Assembly (NCBI RefSeq): GCF_017591425.1
Contig: NW_024465751.1
Coordinates: forward strand, 7,006,001-7,070,000
Direction: 5' to 3'
Source: Ochotona curzoniae
Lineage: Eukaryota; Chordata; Mammalia; Lagomorpha; Ochotonidae
DNA: 64,000 nucleotides
The notes below the pieces were generated by a model. It was not told the origin of the DNA. It searched no databases and saw nothing but the letters and a program-made list of their open reading frames with translations. Of the stretch, positions 58,200-64,000 are shown piece after piece. Positions within the stretch are counted from its first letter, which is position 1; the number at the start of each line of letters is the position of its first letter. The position numbers were made by a program, and so were the translations under genes.

Positions 58200-58790
58200 A
58201 CCTCCATGTCATCTCAGCTGCTTCTGCTTTGATGGATGAGGCTGAAGTTCCAAAGAGAGTGTGAGCAGGAAAAGCTGGCTCTTTCAAGCTAATTACTGCA
58301 TATCTGATTTATTCCCCTCCTTAATACTGTTTATTTTGTTTTTATTCAAAATGCAAAATTGCTCCCTGAGTAGGGAGATTAATGGCTTTCTTCTCCATTA
58401 GCAACAGATCATTTGTGGGCCCAGGTTATAAATAGGAGGTTAGAATCCATGAGTCATTGTTTTTTGCCCTTTTCGTACAGGATGTCCCCTGAGATAAACT
58501 ATGCTTAATTTTTTTTTAAGTTAGAAACATTATTGTCTAATTATTTGCTGGCTGTTTTGTTCGAGGCTTTTGTTTTTAGGAAAACATAATGGTTTTCTTT
58601 TGTGCCTTGTTCCTGGAAGGTTGTGTTTCAATAGGCTAGACTTGTAAACACCACCGGACAATGGCTAGATTGATTGCATTTGCGTGGATTGTTTTGACTC
58701 ATCCATTGGACAAATTTGCATTTCTTGTTATTCTGTGTGAGGATATGAGGGTTTAATTTTTTAGGGTGCAGCTGGACTCAGATTTGATGA
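58200..58790. promoter_or_regulatory. Candidate conserved non-coding element
   Basis: A repeat-free, AT-rich block is dense in words of developmental enhancers: CTAATTATTTGC (about 58,537), ATTTGCAT octamers (about 58,676 and 58,715), CTTGTTATTC, GGTTATAAATAGG and TTGACTCATCC (AP-1-like, about 58,693). No open frame or repeat explains it. Enhancer function is inference. Confidence 0.3.
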
Positions 58791-58989
58791 AACGAGGAAG
58801 CCAGAGACAGGAAATTGCTTCTCAGGTCAGTTTATTGTGTGAGTGGAGTTAGCTCACTTTAAAATAAAATTATTTGTTCCCTTATTGATGTTCCCAACAT
58901 TATTTCAAGGCCCTGTTAGGATTTTGCACAAGTATGATGCTTCATTCTTAATATGTTATTAAGAATTAATAATACAGAGCAGGTTGTCA

Positions 58990-59300
58990 ATTTTTTAAAA
59001 CTGATCTTTAATAGAAAGACAGAGTTACAGAGAGAAGGAGAGATTGAGACAGCAATGTCCCATTCATTGGTTTACTCCCCAAATGGCTGGAATATCCAGA
59101 GCTGAGCCAGTTTGAAGCCAGGAGCCAGAAACTTTATCTGGTTTTCCATGTGGGTCAAAACTTTTGGGCCATCTTCAGCTGCATTCCCAGGAGCATGAGC
59201 AGGGAACTGGATTGGAAGTGGAGCAGTGGGCTTGGACTCAGGACCTGTATATCAGTGTCACAGGTAAAATCTTAGCCCCTTATACAACAGTGCTGGCTCT
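58990..59300 (-). mobile_element. CSINE, antisense, old
   Basis: GATCTTTAATAGAAAGACAGAG, CTCCCCAAATGGCTGGAATATCC, GAAGCCAGGAGCCAGAAAC and the head end TATACAACAGTGCTGGCTC are present. Confidence 0.82.
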
Positions 59301-61147
59301 AAGCCTTCTTTTTTTTTAATCAGCTAAAACAAACAAAAAATTCCTGGCTAGGTGCTCCCATCCATACAGATCGGACTGTGTAGGCAGAAATCATGTAACA
59401 TTCTTAAGGAGCCTTAGCTAGAAGGAGTGCCCAGGTTTGGTCCTTCTTTTTATCTCTGCTTTAATTTATTTTCAAACTGTTTACTTTGGAGCAGATACTT
59501 AACCTTTCTGTGCCTCTCCTTCCTCATGCACTGCCTGGGATACCCATTAGTGCTTAGTTAATAAAGCAGAATGAATGGCAGATATTTCCAGCAAATAGGC
59601 TTTGAATGCAACCAATTCATTATACCCCTATTGAAGACTCAGAGAAGTACAAGGGGAAATGGAAAAGCTCACAGGTTGGGAAGGTCTCACCAGCCTTGCC
59701 CACTCTGCCTAAGCATTTGGTCCAGAGATGCTATTGCAGTTTCTGTTATCTGCAGGTCTCTGAGCAGTGCAGGCCACAAACTGCAATTCTCTTGGTGTTG
59801 TTGGCACTGGGAAGCGAGGAATAATGCAAAAATAATTCAAAAGTAGACCTCTCCCTTTTCCAGCTACTTCTTGTCTCTTCCCAGTGCCTTCTGCTAGCAG
59901 CAGACCCAGGAGCTTGGGAAATGTAGTTTGGAGATACCCCATTATGGCCCCTGACACCCATACATACACCTTGCAGTGTAAAACAATTGAAGGGAAGGAA
60001 TGAACATATAACTAGTGAAAAAATAACCAGCATAAATCAGGACAATAATAAAACCTACCTCTGCTTTCTGTGAGTTAATGATTTAAATGTGTAAATCCAT
60101 TGAGGACAATACCTGGTACCCAGTAAGCAACTTCCATTAGCTTTTACTATTGTCTAGTGATGCCAAGGTGTCAGGGAAGGGTGTGCAATGGAATAGCAAC
60201 AGAATCAGATTTGTCATTCCAAAAGCTGAACGAAGTACTGACCTTTAGCAGGCCATAGGAGAAGCGAGGAACTTGGAGGAGATGGTTGGCATTTCTGCGC
60301 AATAGAGCTGCAGAAGAGGAAGACAATTACAGTTATTTGGGCATGAGAACAATCTGAACTTGGTAATCGATGGAATCAGAGGAGAGCAATTCCAGGACAT
60401 TTCTCACCTTGGCTGTGGGTGACTGGATGGATTGTGGATAGTCTCGTTATTCATCACCATGTCATTCAGACAAGGTGGGAGTTCGTCCTATGGGTCATCG
60501 ACTCCCCACAATTGGGATAGCGCTTGGTACATTCCAGGTGCTTGATTAATAGATACTGAATGAGTCAAGGATAAACAGTCTAGTTTTCTTCCTCTGTTGA
60601 GGAAGAAATTGAGGCCTGGAGTCCACCAGTAACTTTTGGCAGGGGTTTATAACCAGCAAGGGACAAAGTTAGGCAACTGAATGTTCTTATGTCAGTTATA
60701 CTTTACAGTGATCATACAGACGCCAGTCAGGCATCACAACAGCACAAACACACTGAGTTATTGGAACCCAGGTCCATTACAATCCCAAACTAGAGAGAAA
60801 ATGCTTCTATTTATTTTTTTAACAAGTAAATTAGGACGAAGAGTCACTCAAGAAGATGATGTCCACTCAAATCATCTTAACAGTTGCTTAAATTTGCATG
60901 GGAAATTGTTCAGAAGAAAAAAGGGAAGGCAGTTCCATTAATTTAATTTCTTTCTGATCAATCTGCGTTACAACTTGGACTGTCTCCTCCCTTGAGGAAT
61001 TTGCTGTAAGGGACAGAAGCTTGGACAGGTTTTGTTGGGAGACTTTTTCTGGAGTTGTAAAGGTAGAATTTCAGAGCAAGATGGAAAAACCATTTCATAG
61101 AGTTCCACACCCATCTTAACAAGGCTACTGTCGCTTCTGAGACTTCT
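59301..61147. other. Intergenic with MIR-like pieces
   Basis: MIR-like cores lie at about 59,465-59,570, 60,075-60,160 and 60,505-60,570. Short open frames have no family resemblance. Confidence 0.4.
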
Positions 61148-61445
61148 TATTTTTAAATATTTATTTTCCCGAAAGGCAAAGTTACAAAGAAGAGAAACAG
61201 AGAGATAGGGAGCTTCCATCTGGTGGTTCACGCCCCAAATGCCTACAACAGCCAGTGTTGGGCCAAGATGAAAGCAGAAGCCAGAGGCTTCATCTGAGCC
61301 TCCCACGTGGGTGGTAGAGGCCTGAGACTTTGGGCCATCTTCTGCTGCTCTCCACAGGTTGTTAGCAGGGAACTGGAAGGAAATGGAGCAGCCATGACCG
61401 AAACAGGTGCCTGTAAGACATGTTGCAGTCATAGGTGGTGGCTTC
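61148..61445 (-). mobile_element. CSINE, antisense, old
   Basis: TTTTTAAATATTTATTTTCCCGAAAGGCAAAG, GGGAGCTTCCATCTGGTGG, CCTCCCACGTGGGTGG and GCAGGGAACTGG are present, with a decayed head. Confidence 0.82.
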
Positions 61446-62289
61446 CCATGCTCCTCCAGCCGTAAATGCTGAGATTTCTTTGCAAACAGAACAGATGGGC
61501 ATCAGAATGTGTAGGCTGTTAGCGGAGGCATCAGAACCTTTGACCATGCTTCCCAGTGCAAAGCCTGTGGATGTCAAATAGAAGCCCCAGTCCCCACAGG
61601 AGCTGCATCTGCTCTCATGAGTGTGCTTTGTTTTCACTTGACTCTGAACTCCTGCGTATATCGTCCTCAAAGTGATTGATCTCTTCACTGCTTTGTGTTG
61701 TCTCTTAATCATCTTTGCAAACAACTCAGTCATTTCCTCTTTCCACACTTCTAGGGGGCCAGTTTCTGTGGCTGCCCCCGAGTACTTCTTATATTATAAG
61801 TTTGTTGATTTGTTCCTTCATGCTTGGCTCTGCACTTCCATGAAGCGAAGGGATTGAATAGGATTCTCGCTATCCTTAGATTCTGGTGTGAAAGAATGTT
61901 CACCGAGTTGAAGAGCTGCAGTGTTGGACAACTAACTGCAGGCTACAATCTTTCACTTGAGTTTGGTTCTGTGTTCCATGGAAAGAGGTAAATTCTTACA
62001 CTGAGCTTGCAGCACCCCACATGACAGCACGTGCTATTTCTGGGTAAGGTGTCCTAAGGCACATAGCTGGAGTGAAAATGGCAAGGAGAGCTGTCTCATA
62101 TCTTTGCATCCCTGGGTGACTGCTCCTGTGTGAAGATCTTAGCAGCAGGCGTGGTAAATACCCCAAAGGTCAGTGGCTTCCTGCCACCCTGGGTAACCTG
62201 GACCTGGTGAGTGGTGCCGCAGCTTTCCTCATGCCCCAGCCACGGCACAGGACATGCTCCTCTACCCTTCTGTCTTCAAAACAGAAGTC
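61446..62289. other. Unassigned intergenic sequence
   Basis: No gene or named repeat. Confidence 0.35.
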
Positions 62290-62410
62290 TGTCTCCAAAA
62301 GCATTCAGTCATTTGTTTTCCAGGATTTGGAGCAGAATTAATTAGTTTGGAAAAGCACTGGGACAATGCTAAGTATTATTAATGACACAATTATCGGTTC
62401 CTTCCTGGAG
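62290..62410. promoter_or_regulatory. Candidate conserved element with homeodomain-like sites
   Basis: AGAATTAATTAGTTTGG and TATTAATGACACAATTATCGG give clustered TAAT cores within about 75 bases of repeat-free sequence. The reading is inference. Confidence 0.25.
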
Positions 62411-62797
62411 GGGAAGGGTGGTTCTGGGTTCCCTTGGCAGCTCTGACAGATGAGCCCTGTTTTTTTTCTCTTTAACAAGCTCTGCTTAGTGCACTGGGAC
62501 TCTGCCTTCAGCCACTCCCACGAAGGGCTGTTGCCAGGAGCGCCCTCGAACCATAATGGGGCTGCTGTTCAGGTGCCTGCACTCACAGAGGCACAGGAAG
62601 TGGATGGACCAGACACAGCTCTGGGGCACTTAAAGGATGCTGAGGACAGTGGAAGTACTGTGACTTCAGCACATGCTCTGGGGAATATGCTTGGTGCTTT
62701 ATTCGCCTCATCTCACTGAATGCAATCCCCACTATGGTTTTGTAAAGAAGACATTGCTTTCCTCATTGCATGGATGAAACAACAGAGGCTGACAAAG
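62411..62797. other. Unassigned sequence
   Basis: An 89-codon open frame (62450-62719) has a plain composition and no recognised domain, so I do not call it a gene. A MIR-like end may be present at 62,690-62,790. Confidence 0.35.
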
Positions 62798-62825
62798 GAT
62801 CTGGGCACCTTTTAAAGACTATTCT

Positions 62826-63885
62826 TTTATTTTGATGATCTTTACATAGTTGATTAGAGCACAAAGGGTCAAGGGCTACAGGACAGTGGATAAGACCATT
62901 GTTTCCACATTTTTTTTGTGTGTGTGTATCTAAGGTAAGGAGGCAGATAAAAGGAGACTCTCCACCCAACCTCCCACCCCATACCAGGGTCCCTGACATG
63001 GGGCATGCTCCGAGGGAACCGCTCAAGTGGTTTCAATAGTTCAACCATTCTGAATTGCTGCCAATCTCGCCATTCCAAGCATGATGAGGTTGCTACAGAA
63101 TCCATTGGCTGACATAGTCTACTTTAGAATCTCCATTTGCCCAGATCTTCATTGCCAACATGTGGCGGGGGTAGTTGATCGATTTGCTCTGTCCTCCATC
63201 TTCTGTTGTGGTATCAGGTATCCTCCACAGGTTCCGATGAACTGTCATTTCCTCCATGTGCACCTGGATATGCTGTCCACTGCTCCATCGGAGCCGCTGA
63301 GGAGGATCAGCTTTGACACATGCACTCCATGATCAGACCATGGAACCTGCAATTCTCTTCATGATTGGGGTTCAGAGATCAGCAGTTCAGTTGGAGGTAT
63401 CCCCAAGAACCTTCATCTGAGGTGATTCCAGATCTGATTCTTATGTGTGGATGCTGGTACAGGGTCTGGCTCAGTCTGTCACCCCAATCAGCTTATGCAC
63501 ATGCTGGTAGTTGCAATTACTGGGTTAGTTCTATTTCCAGCCTTGTCTTCTACATGAACCAGTGCATGTTGCAGTCCAACCTGATCTGCCCAGCACACAC
63601 TTGGCCTTCTTGCAAACCAGTGGTAGCTACAGCCTAGTTGATGTGACTCTCTATAATCCCAACCAGGCCTGTTCCTGTGCTGGTTCCCATCCCTGCCAGT
63701 ATGTACAACAGTCTTGTCCAATATGTCCCACATCCCATTCAGCTCTTACACATGTCAATGGGCATTGAAGCCTAGTTCAACCCAGCCAGCCCTACTTTCA
63801 ATTCCACACACATGCTGGTGAGAGCCATTCTGTCTAGCCACCCCTTCCTCAGTCCTGGTTTTCATGCTCTCCAGTGGGAGGAGTA
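62826..63885 (-). mobile_element. L1-like 3' UTR (type 2), antisense, 1.06 kb copy
   Basis: Imperfect long duplications beginning GATCTGGGCACCTTTTAAAG (62798) and GATCTGGGCACTTTTAAG (63886) flank it. It starts TTTATTTTGATGATCTTTACATAG and shares the body of the 55,910 copy, but extends about 0.27 kb further in the element's 5' direction. Confidence 0.85.
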
Positions 63886-63912
63886 GATCTGGGCACTTTT
63901 AAGAACAGTTCT

Positions 63913-64000
63913 GATAACTCTCAGAGACACCATCTAAATCTGGCTTGATTGGACGTGGAGATTACTAGACTTAACCAACAGTCATCCTAGACTCTAGCCG
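63913..64000. other. Unassigned right edge
   Basis: Nothing recognised in the last bases. Confidence 0.3.

Overview
This is nuclear DNA from a mammal, most likely a lagomorph and probably a pika (Ochotona). The evidence is one clear mammalian gene with a CpG-island promoter and a spliced 5' UTR, followed by about 58 kb full of tRNA-derived SINEs. The youngest SINEs carry the CSINE signatures I associate with pika: a head like GGGCCCGGCGCGGTGGC, a motif GGGATCCCATATGGGCGCC, a B-box like GGTTCTAATCCCGGC and a tail ending in CTTTCCAATAAAA. The species call rests on recall of that family, not on a search.

Region 1 (1 to about 5,750) is LRATD2 (also FAM84B, NSE2, BCMP101). It has a GC-box promoter, a non-coding exon 1 ending at 694, a 460-bp intron with GT..AG ends, and exon 2 holding the whole 313-codon reading frame (1313-2254) and a long 3' UTR. 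The protein is an LRAT-fold relative that keeps the two family histidines (H133, H145) but has serine (S202) at the nucleophile cysteine position. The 5' leader holds two short upstream ORFs. In human this gene lies at 8q24.21, beside the gene desert that contains MYC, and the gene-poor downstream sequence here fits that setting.

Region 2 (about 5,750-64,000) is intergenic. I found no second intact gene and no RNA gene other than the tRNA-like heads of SINEs. It holds about 35 CSINE copies or fragments of different ages. It also holds antisense L1 pieces: an ORF2 fragment at 34.4-35.6 kb and two kinds of L1-like 3' UTR. Older MIR, MaLR/MLT-like and other ancient repeats are present. There is a minisatellite with a 97-bp higher-order unit (10,448-10,787), several microsatellites, one candidate degenerate coding block (32.66-33.65 kb, minus strand), and a few repeat-free AT-rich blocks that could be conserved regulatory elements.

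I see no undescribed multi-gene system. The points most worth a second look are the nucleophile replacement in LRATD2 together with its uORF leader, the 97-bp-periodic minisatellite, the three nested-length copies of one L1-like 3' UTR family, a very young inverted SINE pair, and a 93-bp L1 insertion with perfect target-site duplications. Repeat family names are from pattern recognition only. Boundaries are usually good to about 10-20 bases where no target-site duplication is given.
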